In this document: positions 32,097 to 43,331 of the stretch, one piece after another
Layout of the letters: each line of letters starts with the position of its first letter
How positions within the stretch are numbered: position 1 is the stretch's first letter
Assembly (NCBI GenBank): GCA_014155875.1
Contig: JACEFZ010006313.1
Location: 1-64,000, forward strand
Origin: Cepaea nemoralis
Lineage: Eukaryota; Mollusca; Gastropoda; Stylommatophora; Helicidae
Length of the DNA stretch: 64,000 nt
Direction: 5' to 3'
Program-made: the position numbers and the translations under genes
The notes under the pieces: generated by a model
The model's input: the letters and a program-made list of their open reading frames with translations, nothing else
What the model was told of the DNA's origin: nothing
Database searches by the model: none

Positions 32097-34081
32097 TCTG
32101 GGCGCTCGTCACTTAGTAAGGAGTATCTGAGGGCTACGTCCGATTAAGAACATTATAGACAGTGTTGTCATTCTGAGATGTTTGTGGGCTCTTCGCGGAG
32201 AGAGGGTGGATAGCGGAGTGTGTCCACCGTATAAACACTGAGTTTGTCTCCGTGCGGGAACTGGCTACGGCAGTTCACGTCAAGCCCACTACAGGTGAAT
32301 TGGAACCAACCATATCGCTAAAGCGAGTGGGGGTGTCAAAAAACAGCGGCAGCACAAAAGTCGGTGATAAAGACACGCCATACAGACTAACCGGGAGAGT
32401 CCATAACGGTGACAGGTAAATTTGGTACCAGGCAGGAGGACTGAAACCAGCAGACGCGGCGATGAAAGACCAGTGTTGAATCCAGAGTGGCGAGGGCAGC
32501 GTGTGTGTGTGTAGAACATCCTCTGTCGGTGATAATGACAGGATTGGGAACCAAAGATAATTGACAGGTGTGTGTGTGCTGGAGGCAAGCGCACTGTGTT
32601 GTTGCAAGTTGACTGGTCAAGATTTTTCGACGCAGTAAATAGGACGGGTGGGTACACCAGCGTCCAGGTACTGACTGGAGGTGTCCGGCAAGGTCAAGGC
32701 CGTGGACAGTGGAAAGTTACTGAGATGTTCCATAGTGGAACTGGATAAACAAGCTGTTTTTGTGTGAAACAAGACTTTATGTTCGGCTTTGTTAAAAGCC
32801 CTTTGTGTTCATTACCTTATAATCAGCAAACATTTTGTCAACGATTGATGACGTGGCATCTCCGCGAACATAGTTGCATACAGTTGCCAAAAAGAACTGA
32901 CTGTACAGAGTGAAAGCGTTGAACATTTATTGCCATTATTTTGGTCTTTTCTTTTGGTGAATCTATAACATATATGATACAGCAAAGCACCATCTCCGCA
33001 ACGAGAGTAACAACATATCGAAAGAACACTTTGGATAATTATTATTACCCCACAACGTTTCCGACAGTTGGAACTTTTGATCACCACGTGAATTCAGGAA
33101 CCACTCAACAAATCAACAAGTCGCTTTGAAATCTAGCGTCGTAATCATTTCGGAGAATGTAACACAGACATTTCCAGCATATTGTGAAAAACTATTAACA
33201 GCAAAATAAGAACTCTTGACGACGGATTTATGGGCACATGTTTGTCGGCCAACGAGTTGGACATTCTGTTTGCTGCTCATTGTCTTATAAATATTGTTTT
33301 CGGTTGTTAAGCTGTTACTTGTATGTGGTCCAGTGTTTGTCAAGAGTAGGAGATTTTTGGGGTGTTTCTCGAGAGTCGGGATACAGCACACAAATATATA
33401 TTCTTTCTGGTGCTTACGATATTTTTGTAAGAAAAACGTTAATGAGTTGACGTATCGTGCAGGGGCATTGAAATAGTTTTAACCAATATCTAGAGCCGAG
33501 TTGTCTGACGTCAGATTTGTGTATATGTTGATGCTATAAATTGTTTTTGTTTCTCTTTCTTTTCGTTATATTTACATATAATATTTGTTGTGTTCGGATA
33601 TATGTTTTTATTGTGATCTTTCGTCATTTCTGCTGTCTAGTGGTCTTGGTCAATTTATGTTTATATTTTACGCGCACTGTGGGTGTCTCTACACAAGCTT
33701 GTGGTTGTTACTGTGGTTTATTTTCTGTGTGATCATCGTCTCCGTGTACTCAGCTTGTGAAGTCTAGCGTTGGATAGTCATCACTTAGTGTTATCATCCA
33801 TTTGTTTGTATATGTATTTATATGTATGTTTAACAATATTTCCAGGGACTTTATGAACTTTTGGTCATAGATATATAGATATAAGGGAGTATAGGTGATA
33901 CTTTCCCCCTCACTACCTAGTACTTATAGAGTGACTGGGTGAGTACAGAGTGATATTGTAGCACTACGGATTTACGTACACAGGGAGTGCGGGTGTACTT
34001 AGGGAAGTGACACAAAGACTAACAGCAGAGTCTGTACATTTATAGTTGGCTGATTCACAGCAACGTGTCCACAAGTACAAG
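32097..34081 (+). other. Long leader of the LTR element
   Basis: About 1,985 bases without a convincing gene. TGGGCGCTCGTCACTTAG right after the LTR (32099) is the candidate primer-binding site, but I cannot match it to a tRNA. Short ORFs on both strands (60-122 aa) are not conserved with anything I recognise and have biased composition. Confidence 0.55.
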
Positions 34082-36475
34082 ATGCCTACTTTAATGGATT
34101 ATATTGAAGCAGGTGAAAGAATAGGCCTGAAGGGTAAAGAGTTACAGGAGTATGCCGAAGCAAAAGAACAACAACAGACGGAAAGAGAGGAGAGGCATAA
34201 TGAACGCGAGGCAAAACGTCTACAGGAAGAGACACAAGTAAAACTAGCTGAGATGGAAAACAAGCGTCTACAGGAAGAAAAGTTAGCTGAGAGAGAACAA
34301 AGACAGACTGAAATGGAAGCCAAGCGTCTACAGGAAGAGAGAGAGACACACATGAGAATGGAAATTGAGAAAGAGAAGATTTAGATGGAAGCAGAAATTG
34401 CTATTAAAAAGTTAGAATTTGCATCGAAGGGTCAAAGTGAGGAAAGTAAAAGACCTTCGCAGTCGTCACAGAGATTAAAACTGCCATACTTTACGGACCG
34501 AGACAACCTTGAAGCTTATCTTGACAGATATCAGGCATCAGCGAAAGTGTTAGGCATCCCCGAAGACCAGTATGCTATTAGACTAGGGGAGCTTCTTACG
34601 GGCAAGGCACTAGACACCATGTTCAATTTACCTGTAGAAGAAAGAAACAACTACACCATATTACGTCAACGTTTGCTGACAAAGTTCCAACTCACTGAGC
34701 ATGGATATAGGACAAAGTTTAGACAGTTAGTGCCAGAGACAAATCAAGATTTCACAGACTTTGTTAACACAGTCAAGAACGCATTTAACAAATGGATGGA
34801 GCTTGCAGAAGTAGGGAAAGATTTTAATAAATTAGTAGATCTAATGTTAAGAGACAAGGTAGTATCTGCATGCAATTCTAATTTAGTAGCGTTCTTTGAG
34901 GAACGGAAGCCAAAGGACATAGACACAATGTCTCAGTTAGGGCAAAACTACATGACTGCACATCCTAACGTATCTATTGGGAAACTAATGAGTGAGGAAA
35001 TAGTCTGTGCAGCGTACACTAAACAGGACCAGAATCCAGTCATCAGACCAAGGGCGAAAAGTGTGGATTCAGCACACAGAGGTGAGCAGCAGGAACTTCA
35101 AGATAATTGTTTCCAAGGAAACAATGTTGGTAGAGTAGGACGGTACCCATATAGAAGAGGGAACTTCCAGAGACGTCCAAATTATGCCGGATGTCGGAAT
35201 TGTGGGAGCTGGAGACACAAGGCAGCAGAGTGTGATGCACAACCATCAGATGGACCAACGAACAACACTAAAAGGGAGATTACTTGTTTCAAATGTGGAA
35301 AGAAGGGGCATATCAGCCATCAATGTAGGATGAGAGAAACAGAGCACTCAAATGCAGCGCAAGTAATTGAGACGCTGAACAATGAAGATTGTAGTGGGTG
35401 CAAACCTCTCTTTGAAAAAGTCAGTCAGCCAGTCCTAATATGTGGTCATACAGTGAAAACAGGATCAGCAGTGCATGAAGGAGGCAGTTTGAAGCTGCAT
35501 CAGGGATTTGTTAATGATAGACCAGCGTTAACAATTAGGGATTCCGGATGTACGTCTATCGGAGTGAAGAGAAGTTTAATAGATCCCTCGGATTATACAG
35601 GGAAAAATATTAGATGCATAACATTCAACGGCACAGTAGAGTTCTACCCAGTAGCCATAATAACAGTAAAAACACCATATATCACTGGAAGAGTGACAGC
35701 GTGTGTTCTGGACTCACCAGTGGCTGATTTGATCATAGGAAATGTTATAGGAGTTAAAGATTGTACAGAAGAGGAAGTAGTTTATTGGGACCGAAAATAT
35801 AGTGTAAGCAGTAACGAGGTAGTTACCACAAGAGAACCTAAATTGGAGAGTATAGCTGAGGTAGGAGAGGCACTTGAAGTAGACACAGGAACTCAGGACA
35901 AGGATAGTACAGCGGAGCAGATGAGAGTGGATCCCATATATAGTGCTAGTGAATCCCAGAGACAAGATACTACTCTGAACAAATGTTCCCAAGGGTGTAG
36001 GAGAGTAGAACATAGGCAGTCAAAGAAAGGTAGATGGTGCTTCGAGAGGAAGAACAATGTTCTCACTCGCAGGTTTTCAGAGAGCAGAACTGCACGTGGG
36101 CAAGGAGCAGTACCTTTAACACATAGAGACCGATATACTAGAACAGCTCAGGATAGTGCATGTGCAGGGCACATAGGCAAAAGGCGTATGCAGCAGAAAG
36201 CAAGGTGCCAGGTATATGGGCCAAGATTGAATAAAGAGCTCAGACTAAACAGAGACTCAAGTGTAAAGGTGCAATATGCAGATGGGAAAGTTGAGTCAGG
36301 TCAAAAGAGTTTTCGCGACATTACTGACCCAGGGCTAGGGATAGCAAACAGATGTTGTAATTGTAGAGGTACCATGAGTCATGGGTACATGAAAGGTAGA
36401 CACAGCATCGACAGGAATCAGAGGTGGGTTAATGCAAGAACAGAGCCACCTGATATAGGGTCGGTACACAAATAG
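34082..36475 (+). pseudogene. Gag-protease polyprotein with one in-frame amber
   Basis: The native start is probably ATG 34082 (MPTLMDYIEAGERIGLKGKE), then 100 residues of charged coiled coil to a TAG at 34382-34384. The same frame continues for 696 residues from 34385. Counting from 34385: capsid-type region about 30-215 (LPYFTDRDNLEAYLDRYQ; ILRQRLLTKFQLTEHGYR), zinc knuckles at 270-283 (CRNCGSWRHKAAEC) and 301-314 (CFKCGKKGHISHQC), both C-x2-C-x4-H-x4-C, then a retropepsin-like domain with DSG at 386-388 and DLIIGNVIG near 448. The last ~220 residues are unfamiliar and Cys/Arg-rich. Gag packages RNA and protease matures it. The TAG could be a mutation or a readthrough site. Confidence 0.85.
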
Positions 36476-36768
36476 TATTGTGGGGTCGTGAAGTAGTAAG
36501 AGACCTGTGGGTACATAAGTATAATGCTTTTCTATGATGTATTATTATGATTATGTGATGTATTAGTTCATGCATTGATACACAAGATAGATGGTTGTAT
36601 TTATGTGTGATGAATATAGAGGAGCATTTGATGTATTATGTAGTGTGGTAGCTAGAGTAAGGTGCAGCCATACTTAGGGCTACTCAGGCTATATGTCTGG
36701 GTCACATGTTTAGTAAGTGTTAGTCTCCCAATATTTGAAAACGAAGTTTTCTTTTAAGAGGGGGGTGA
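36476..36768 (+). other. 3' untranslated part of the LTR element with purine tract
   Basis: AT-rich with GT runs; it ends TTTTCTTTTAAGAGGGGGGTGA. AAGAGGGGGG (36756-36765) is a good polypurine tract for plus-strand priming and supports plus orientation. Confidence 0.75.
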
Positions 36769-37533
36769 TGACATAAGCCTGGGTCACTGACATTGAGTTG
36801 AGTGACCGGGCAGGAGGAAGAATGGAGATGAGAGTGGGAGACAGTAAAGTGACTGACCTGGCTACGAGGAAAACAATCAACCCTCAGAAATAATGGGGCG
36901 GATATGAGTGGAAATCCCCAGGGGGGGATGGGTCGAAAGAGAGTTGTGTGTTGTGTGAAGTGAGGAGACTGAAAAGTCAGGGAGAGAAGAGACCGACTGC
37001 GGGTCAGGTCGTTTAAGAGAGAGCTCCGTGTTGTGTTGTTCTGCTAGTTGTGAAGACAGGCCTGAACCCAGAGTGGGTTCTGTATTGAGTGTGGGCCTAA
37101 ACCCAGAGTGGGTTCTATAGTTGAGCAGTGGCTCCAACCCAATGTGTGGGTTGTATTGTGGGAGATCCCGCCGTGGATTGTAGCTGGATTACCTGTCTTG
37201 TGGATTGAGATTAGAAGCAGGCGTGAGAAGCCAGTGATGTGTGTGGTTAAATTGTGAGGAGGATAGTTACATTCTATGGATTACATTGTTTCTGGATGTA
37301 TAATCATGTTCCGTTTGTCCGTCTTATTTCTGTAATAAAGGATTATGTGCGCCAACGGAATCTTGTTTAATGCCTGGTGAATATGCACTGCGGGGGTGAG
37401 CTACATTGCAAGACAGATATCTCCATTGACACACCATGAGTATCGTTACCTAGACAACGACCATCACACAATAATATCATGAGCATATCATCGTAAGAAC
37501 TTCGTGATATTATCATCAAGAAGACGTGTGACA
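36769..37533 (+). repeat. 3' LTR
   Basis: Direct repeat of 31331-32096, ending GTGTGACA directly before the resumed LINE-B sequence (TTAGAAATGCTTTAATTAATG). Confidence 0.9.
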
Positions 37534-37978
37534 TCTTAGAAATGCTTTAATTAATGTAAAGACAATGCCTGGTGCTGACTGTAATAGTGATCATGTACCA
37601 CTATGTGGACAAATAAAAGTAAGATTAAAGAGAGGGAAAAAAATGGTTAAGAACATGAGACTTAATAAAGAGGTTCTGAAAATAGATAAAGAAATGCAAG
37701 AACAACACAGAGTGACTGTGAAAAATAGGTACAATGCAATAACTAAAATACAGAGTATAGATGAACAATGGGAAATGTTAAGGGACTCCATTCATCAAAC
37801 TAGCAAAGAAGTATTACCGAAGAGAGGCAAAATAGCTAAGAAAAAATGGATGAATGAAGATATCTTAAAACTGATGGACAAAAGAAAACAGAGTAAAAAT
37901 GACAAACAAGAAAACGCTAAGATAAATAAAGAAATAAAAGATAAATGTGGGAAGGCTAAAGAAAGTTGGTTAAACTAG
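37534..37978 (+). pseudogene. LINE-B1 endonuclease end and linker
   Basis: Residues MPGADCNSDHVPLCGQIKV hold the last endonuclease motif (SDH). The linker follows (KKWMNEDILKLMDKRKQSKN) and ends at TAG 37976, where copy B2 has a GAG codon, so it is a point nonsense mutation. Confidence 0.9.
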
Positions 37979-38023
37979 CAATGCAAACATATTGAATTAA
38001 ATTCCATTAAAGATACAAAAAAT

Positions 38024-39712
38024 ATGCACAGACAAATCAGTGAGCTTACAGGAAGAAAAATAAGAATAAATACAGGGTGTTTGAAATCAAAAACAGGAAA
38101 GATAATATTAGAGGAAGATTCTATAATGAAGAGATGGAATGAGTATATACGAGAATTATATAAAGGAGAAAGGAGAGAATTAACAGAAGATAGTAACTTA
38201 GAAGGTCCACCTATTCTGAAAGAAGAAGTCGCTGAGGCTATGAAACGTATGAAGAAAAGAAAAACAGCTGGGCCAGATGAAATCACAATAGAAGAATTAG
38301 AAGTATTGGGAGAATTTGGAGTAGATATATTAACCAAAATGTTGAATGATATTTATAGCAGTGGATATTTACCCAGTGATATGCTGAAATCTTTATTTAT
38401 AGCTATACCAAAAAGACCAGAAGCAATTGATTGTGAAGATTTTCGTACAATTAACCTTATAAACCATATCACTAAGCTTTTACTCAGAATCATAATGAGA
38501 AGAACCAAAAAGAAAATAAAAATGGAAATTAGTGAAGAACAGTATGGATTTGTGGAAGGAAAGGGCACTAACAATGCAATTTATACATTACGGACACTAA
38601 TAGAAAGATCAACAGAGAAACAGAGAGACATATATTTGTGCTTCATAGATTATACTAAGGCATTTGATAAAGTAAAACATGATGAACTGATTAAAATGTT
38701 GGAAGATATCAACACTGATGGAAAAGATTTAAGAATAATAAAGAATGTTTACTGGAACCAAGTAACAGCAATTAAAATGGGAAATAAAGAGGGTAGTTAC
38801 GAACAGATAAAGCTAGGAGTACGACAAGGGTGTGTCTTGTCACCAGATCTTTTCTCCCTGTATAGCGAAGTAATAATGAGAGAGATCAAAGAGATGCAAG
38901 GAATACTAGTTGGAGGTTATAATATAAATAATATACGCTATGCAGATGACACAGTATTGGTGGCGGATAATTCAACAGACCTACAACAATTATTAGACGT
39001 TGTAGTAACAGAGAGTGCAAGGAAAGGACTCTCCTTGAATATCAAGAAAACAGTAACAATGGTAATATCAAAGAAAATGGTGACACCAAAATGTGATATA
39101 GAAATAGAAGGGAAAATCCTTAACCAAGTTGATAATTTTAGATACCTAGGGGCACTTATAACATCAGATGGAAGATGTACAACAGAGATTAGGAGCAGAA
39201 TAGGGCAGACAAAAGCCGCATTTCAGAAAATGAAGAGTACCTTATGCAATAAGTCACTATCACTGAATGTAAGAAAGAGAGTGCTGAAATGCTATGTAGA
39301 ACCAGTTTTGCTGTATGGCAGTGAATCTTGGAATGTAAATGAACACATTAAGAAGAAATTAGAAGCAACAGAGATGTGGTTCCTGAGACGAATGTTGCGA
39401 ATTCCTTGGACTGCCAGAGTAACTAACGACGACTGCCTGAAACAGGCTAATGAAACAAGAACATTATATGCAACAATAAGACAGAGACAAACATCTTTCT
39501 TCGGTCATGTGATGAGAAGAGAGGCATTGGAGAACATCGTAACAACTGGAAAGATCGAGGGGAAGAGAGGCAGAGGTAGACCAAGAGAAGTGATGCTGGA
39601 TGGATTGAGACGGTGGCACGGAGGAATATCAGCAGCAGAGTTGATCCAGAAAACCAAAGACCGAGATCTGTGGAGAGCCATGAACGCCTACGCCAGCCGT
39701 CACGGCACTTGA
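38024..39712 (+). CDS. LINE-B1 reverse transcriptase, 562-aa open frame
   Basis: A long clean frame after the linker stop; ATG 38024 is internal to the full ORF2 (MHRQISELTGRKIRI continues the linker). RT motifs: KRMKKRKTAGPDEITIEEL, IAIPKRPEAIDCEDFRTINL, YLCFIDYTKAFDKVKHDEL (first Asp), LGVRQGCVLSPDLFSLYSEV and NIRYADDTVLVAD (catalytic YADD). The C-terminal part has RYLGALITSDGRCTTEIRSR, LLYGSESWNVNEH and FFGHVMRREALENIVTTGK. It stops just before the TGA-repeat tail. All RT motifs are intact, but the endonuclease is separated by the LTR element and a stop, so autonomous activity is not expected. Confidence 0.9.
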   Translation: MHRQISELTGRKIRINTGCLKSKTGKIILEEDSIMKRWNEYIRELYKGERRELTEDSNLEGPPILKEEVAEAMKRMKKRKTAGPDEITIEELEVLGEFGVDILTKMLNDIYSSGYLPSDMLKSLFIAIPKRPEAIDCEDFRTINLINHITKLLLRIIMRRTKKKIKMEISEEQYGFVEGKGTNNAIYTLRTLIERSTEKQRDIYLCFIDYTKAFDKVKHDELIKMLEDINTDGKDLRIIKNVYWNQVTAIKMGNKEGSYEQIKLGVRQGCVLSPDLFSLYSEVIMREIKEMQGILVGGYNINNIRYADDTVLVADNSTDLQQLLDVVVTESARKGLSLNIKKTVTMVISKKMVTPKCDIEIEGKILNQVDNFRYLGALITSDGRCTTEIRSRIGQTKAAFQKMKSTLCNKSLSLNVRKRVLKCYVEPVLLYGSESWNVNEHIKKKLEATEMWFLRRMLRIPWTARVTNDDCLKQANETRTLYATIRQRQTSFFGHVMRREALENIVTTGKIEGKRGRGRPREVMLDGLRRWHGGISAAELIQKTKDRDLWRAMNAYASRHGT

Positions 39713-39735
39713 TGATGATGACGATGATGATAATT

Positions 39736-39912
39736 TTGTAAGGAATTTTTTATATTTTCTCCGAAAATATATATTAAAGTCCTATTGTTTTTTAAATCTG
39801 GTTACAAATATGTTTTCAAGAATTTTTGTCCGACTTGTAACAGGCCAAAGTTCCTAAATATACAGCACCTTGTTTTGTTATCTAATGTAGCTAACTTCTT
39901 GCATTCCTTAGA

Positions 39913-39989
<77 letters not shown>

Positions 39990-40165
39990 TCCCCCATGTG
40001 AACGCTCAAGCTAACGCCATATATTCCTGTTTCGTAGTTTACTTTGTAAAATGGGATGCTTGTTGGGATGTTCAATGTATGGAAAATTTAACATGTACAG
40101 TAGCTGACCCCGCCCAGCTTCACCCAGGCCCTGGCGAGGATCTGTCTGTCTGTCTGTCTGTCTGT

Positions 40166-40247
<82 letters not shown>

Positions 40248-40270
40248 GCCTGCCTGCCTGCCTGCCTGTA

Positions 40271-40307
<37 letters not shown>

Positions 40308-40772
40308 TGCCTCTTGCGCGCACGAGCAAAATCATGCATATCTCTTTGCAACTTACTTTCTAACATGGGATGCTTGTTGCAAAGGTTAATGCATGATTCA
40401 TTCAGTGATACCATTAAAATTGTTTAAATAAATCTATGTGTGAATGAGTATACTTTGAGTTTGAAAGAATGTCTGTTGAAAGATTGTAATATGCATGAGA
40501 GCAATTGATTACTCACAATCATCATCAACAAGTAATGTGCAGGTAATTACATCATGCCATAAATATATTATTATCATATGTGTATATACACATATATGTT
40601 GTATTCGCAAATGTAAAAAACACAACGCACCATTAAAATACACACTGCTTTGTACGAAATAAAACCACATTAACAGAAGCATATTTTATTGAAATATTGG
40701 TAGGGGACATAACAACATAACATTTGTTTCAAGGGAAATTACCTGTATTTAAATTCATTTGCTATGTAATTT
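39736..40772 (+). repeat. RptX copy with two microsatellites
   Basis: AT-rich middle, (CT)n at 39915-39985, then CGTATGTT-like mid section. At about 40093 a foreign piece with TGTC/TGCC repeats (40141-40307) breaks it. The end section (GCACCATTAAAATACACACTG) is at 40625-40680. No gene. Confidence 0.8.
40141..40307. repeat. (TGTC)n/(TGCC)n compound microsatellite
   Basis: Alternating blocks: TGTC about 7 units, TGCC about 6, TGTC about 13, TGCC about 6, then TGTC about 9 with a TGTA. Block structure suggests a substitution spread by repeat slippage. Confidence 0.95.
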
Positions 40773-40925
40773 AATAGTAATTAACAGGAAACAGGAAAGC
40801 AAGCAGCTGACCATTTTGCGGACTCATTCGCACAAGATAACAATATTGAAATTAGTCCAGAGAAACATCATGAGATTAGAGAGAAATGGCAAAATACAGG
40901 ACAGAAGGCAATTGTACATGCGGTT

Positions 40926-41746
40926 ATGGAGACACCTATCACATTCAATGAACTGGAGCTAGCCATATCAAAACTGAAAATGAGAAAATCACCAGGAGCT
41001 GATGGTATCTCCAATGAAATGATCAGGAACCTAGGAACAGAGGCCAAAGCAAAGCTGCTACAGATCTTTAATAATACATGGACCTTAGGCAGTGTTCCAC
41101 AAGTCTGGAGAGAAGCAATGATACCCCTCCTAAAATCTGGGAAAGACAGTTTCATTGCCTCCAGCTACAGACCCATTAGCCTCACCAGTTGTCTCTGCAA
41201 AACAATGGAACGAGTCATCAATCACAGACTACAGTGGTGCATTGAAAGTGAAAGCATCCTTGTGCCACAACAGGCTGCCTTTAGGCAGTGCTACTCTACG
41301 GAAGATCAGACAACCTACCTCTCTCAAGAAGTTGAGGATGCATTCCAAGAGAAGAAGCTGGTACTTGCGGCTTGGATAGATCTGAAGAAAGCCTTTGACA
41401 AAGTTTGGAAAGGGGGTCTGATGAAGAAACTGAGAAACTGTAAAGTCATGGAAGAATGTACAAATGGGTAAAAGCATACTTGCACAACAGAAGAGCCAGA
41501 GTACAGATAGACGGTCTCAAGAGCAAGAAAGTACTATTGCGTCACGGTGTTCCCCAGGGCGGAGTCCTGTCCAGAACACTTTTTCTAATCTTCATCAATG
41601 ATCTTGTTGCTAATCTACCCGATGGAATTAAAGCGACAATGTACGCTGATGACCTGGTTTTGTGGAGCGCAAATGAACATGCATCAGTGGCCACCATATT
41701 GCTACAGAGAGCTGTAGATACATTTGTTGCATGGGCGGATAGATAG
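40926..41746 (+). pseudogene. LINE-A3 reverse transcriptase
   Basis: Frame 40926-41471 holds AISKLKMRKSPGADGISNEM, QVWREAMIPLLKSGKDS, PISLTSCLCKTMERVINHRL and AAWIDLKKAFDKVWKGG (first Asp). A one-base loss near 41450 moves into 41456-41746 with VLLRHGVPQGGVLSRTLF and ATMYADDLVLWSANEH (YADD). The motif set is complete. Closest relatives in the window are A2 (21590) and A1. Confidence 0.9.
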
Positions 41747-42598
41747 TGTATCAGCATAAACACTGACAAGTGCAGCACCACTCTATTTACCATTTCTCCG
41801 AAACAAAAGGCAGGGAGCATTCAGATAAATGGAACACCCCTAAGAGAAGATAAGGAACCAACATACCTTGGTGTAACATTCGAAGACAGGCTGACATGGA
41901 GAAAACACATCAAAAAAGCAGCAGCAAAAGCCAGAAGGAAAATTGCCATTCTGAGAAAGCTAACTGGAACCACTTGGGGAGCCAGTCGGAAAATACCTAG
42001 CAAAGTTTATCAACAGAGCATACGACCACACTTGGAATACGGGTCAACTGCGTGGTGTTCAGCATCACAAACTACATTGCAGGAGCTGGACAAGGTGCAA
42101 AATCAAGCTCTTAGAGTCATCACAGGAGGGATGAGATCAACCCCTATAGTAGCAATGGAGAAAATGGGGAGGACACAAGCTTTAAGAGAACGCAGAGATA
42201 CAAAACCACTAATACAAGCAGAAAAGTTTCTCAGCTTGCCAGGCCACCCTATAAAGAACCGATTTGAAAACTTAGCTATGGGGCAGTTGAAAAGAAGTAG
42301 TTTCATCCACCAGGCCAAACAACTCTGCAGAGAAACCAACGATCTTCCCACAGTTGGTATCCCCCTGACAACTATTCCAGAGCGAACCCCGTGGGAAAAT
42401 GAACATAGAATATCGCTACAAATTCAGTCAAAAGTGAGAGGAATATTTGACAAGGAAGAACAAAACAGTGTACAGCGCAGAGCAGCCACTCTCAGCTTCC
42501 TTGATGACGAATACCCACAGGACCTCTGGATCCGAGTCTACACAGATGGGTCAGCACAAAATGCTGTTCGAAATGGAGGAGCGGGAGTGTACATATAA
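41747..42598 (+). pseudogene. LINE-A3 RT C-terminal region, linker, RNase H start
   Basis: Between 41760 and 42030 the residues TLRKLTG-type follow in a second frame. Frame 42032-42598 carries MEYGSTAWCSASQTTLQELD, QALRVITGGMRSTPIVAMEK, FLSLPGHPIKNRFENLAMG, the single-unit linker KEEQNSVQRRAATLSF and the RNase H start DLWIRVYTDGSAQNAVRNGG (first Asp). It ends at TAA 42596, where A2 has a GAA codon. Confidence 0.9.
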
Positions 42599-43291
42599 TA
42601 CCCAAATAATACTACAGACAACGCCAAAATTCCAACAGGAAAGTACTGCCATAACTATGATGCTGAAATTGAGGCAATCAAGATAGCCACAGAGAAATTA
42701 CAAAATACCAGCCATGGTACACAACCTGCAGTGATACTGACAGATGCAAAATCCGTAATAGAGGCTCTCCTGTCTGGGAAATTGCCAGTTCTGAGGACAC
42801 TACTTTCTGAACTTAGCAGTCAGCGTAAGATCACCATACAGTGGATACCATCCCACTGTGGAGTCCCCGGAAACGACAGAGCTGATCGATTGGCTAAGGA
42901 AGGAGCAAACGAAGAACAACCTGATGTGCCTATTACATACCACCAAAAGAAAAGAATGATCAAATCAGTCAGAAGGCCACCAAATCTTACTCAAGACGAC
43001 TACCACGTTATGGACAGACCAGAACAGGTCATTCTTCTTCGCCTTAGAACAGGACACAATAGATTACGCAACCACATGTATACAAAATTCAAGATTGGTG
43101 ACTCAGCCATGTGCACATGTGGTTTGGCGTCGCAGACAGCAGAGCACATACTCCAGGATTGCCCAAACTACAACATATCCAGGCGAACCTTCTGGCCTAG
43201 AGAGACAACAGTGGAAGATAAACTCTATGGACCGCTGAATGAACTAAAAAAGACTGTTAGATTCATACAAGAGACAACATTACAGTTATAA
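42599..43291 (+). pseudogene. LINE-A3 RNase H and C-terminal zinc motif
   Basis: After the TAA the frame continues with a YDAEIEAIKIATEKL stretch, then frame 42731-43291: MILTDAKSVIEALLSGKLPV (catalytic Asp), ITIQWIPSHCGVPGNDRADR (H and D motif), MDRPEQVILLRLRTGHNRLR and MCTCGLASQTAEHILQDCPN. RNase H signature residues are all present. The last block C-x-C-x8-H-x3-DC is a candidate zinc-binding end shared with A2 and A5. Confidence 0.9.
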
Positions 43292-43331
43292 ACATATTTC
43301 AGGCGAACGAAAGAAGAAGAAGAATAGTAAT

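Larger units (their letters stand above)
31331..37533 (+). mobile_element. Young gag-protease-only LTR retrotransposon
   Basis: Two 765-766 bp direct LTRs (31331-32096 and 36769-37533) differ at about six sites by eye. The inner part holds a long leader (32097-34081), one gag-protease frame broken by a single TAG (34082-36475), and a purine tract AAGAGGGGGG just before the 3' LTR. There is no RT, RNase H or integrase; about 290 bases after the frame the 3' LTR begins. The element would need another element's pol proteins. The target is the LINE-B endonuclease; flanking bases ATTTA and TCTTA are an imperfect 5-bp duplication, and the ends are uncertain by a few bases. Confidence 0.9.
30821..39735 (+). 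mobile_element. LINE-B copy B1, split by an LTR retrotransposon
   Basis: LINE-B pieces 30821-31330 and 37534-39735 join exactly across the LTR element, judged by the uninterrupted copy B2 (61770-61830). The 5' end is truncated in the endonuclease (starts at ADNHTIIYSGGDTHEKG). Lesions: a one-base loss near 30880, the LTR element, and a TAG at 37976-37978. The 3' tail is TGATGATGATGACGATGATGATAA. The AP endonuclease plus RT without RNase H, and the TGA-repeat tail, fit the RTE type. Confidence 0.9.
40782..43322 (+). mobile_element. LINE-A copy A3 with 9-bp target duplication
   Basis: AATAGTAAT occurs at 40773-40781 and 43323-43331. The copy is 5'-truncated in the linker (starts at the QADHFADSFAQD region) and runs through RT, RT C-terminal region, RNase H and the (GAA)n tail. 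Few lesions: a frameshift near 41450, a TAG at about 41745, a frameshift near 42000 and a TAA at 42596-42598. It was inserted in RptX. Youngest-looking LINE-A in the window. Confidence 0.95.

Noticed and set aside
32275..33767. Several 60-122 aa ORFs on both strands in the LTR-element leader
   Set aside because: No domain, overlapping frames and no start context; more likely chance ORFs in a long leader.
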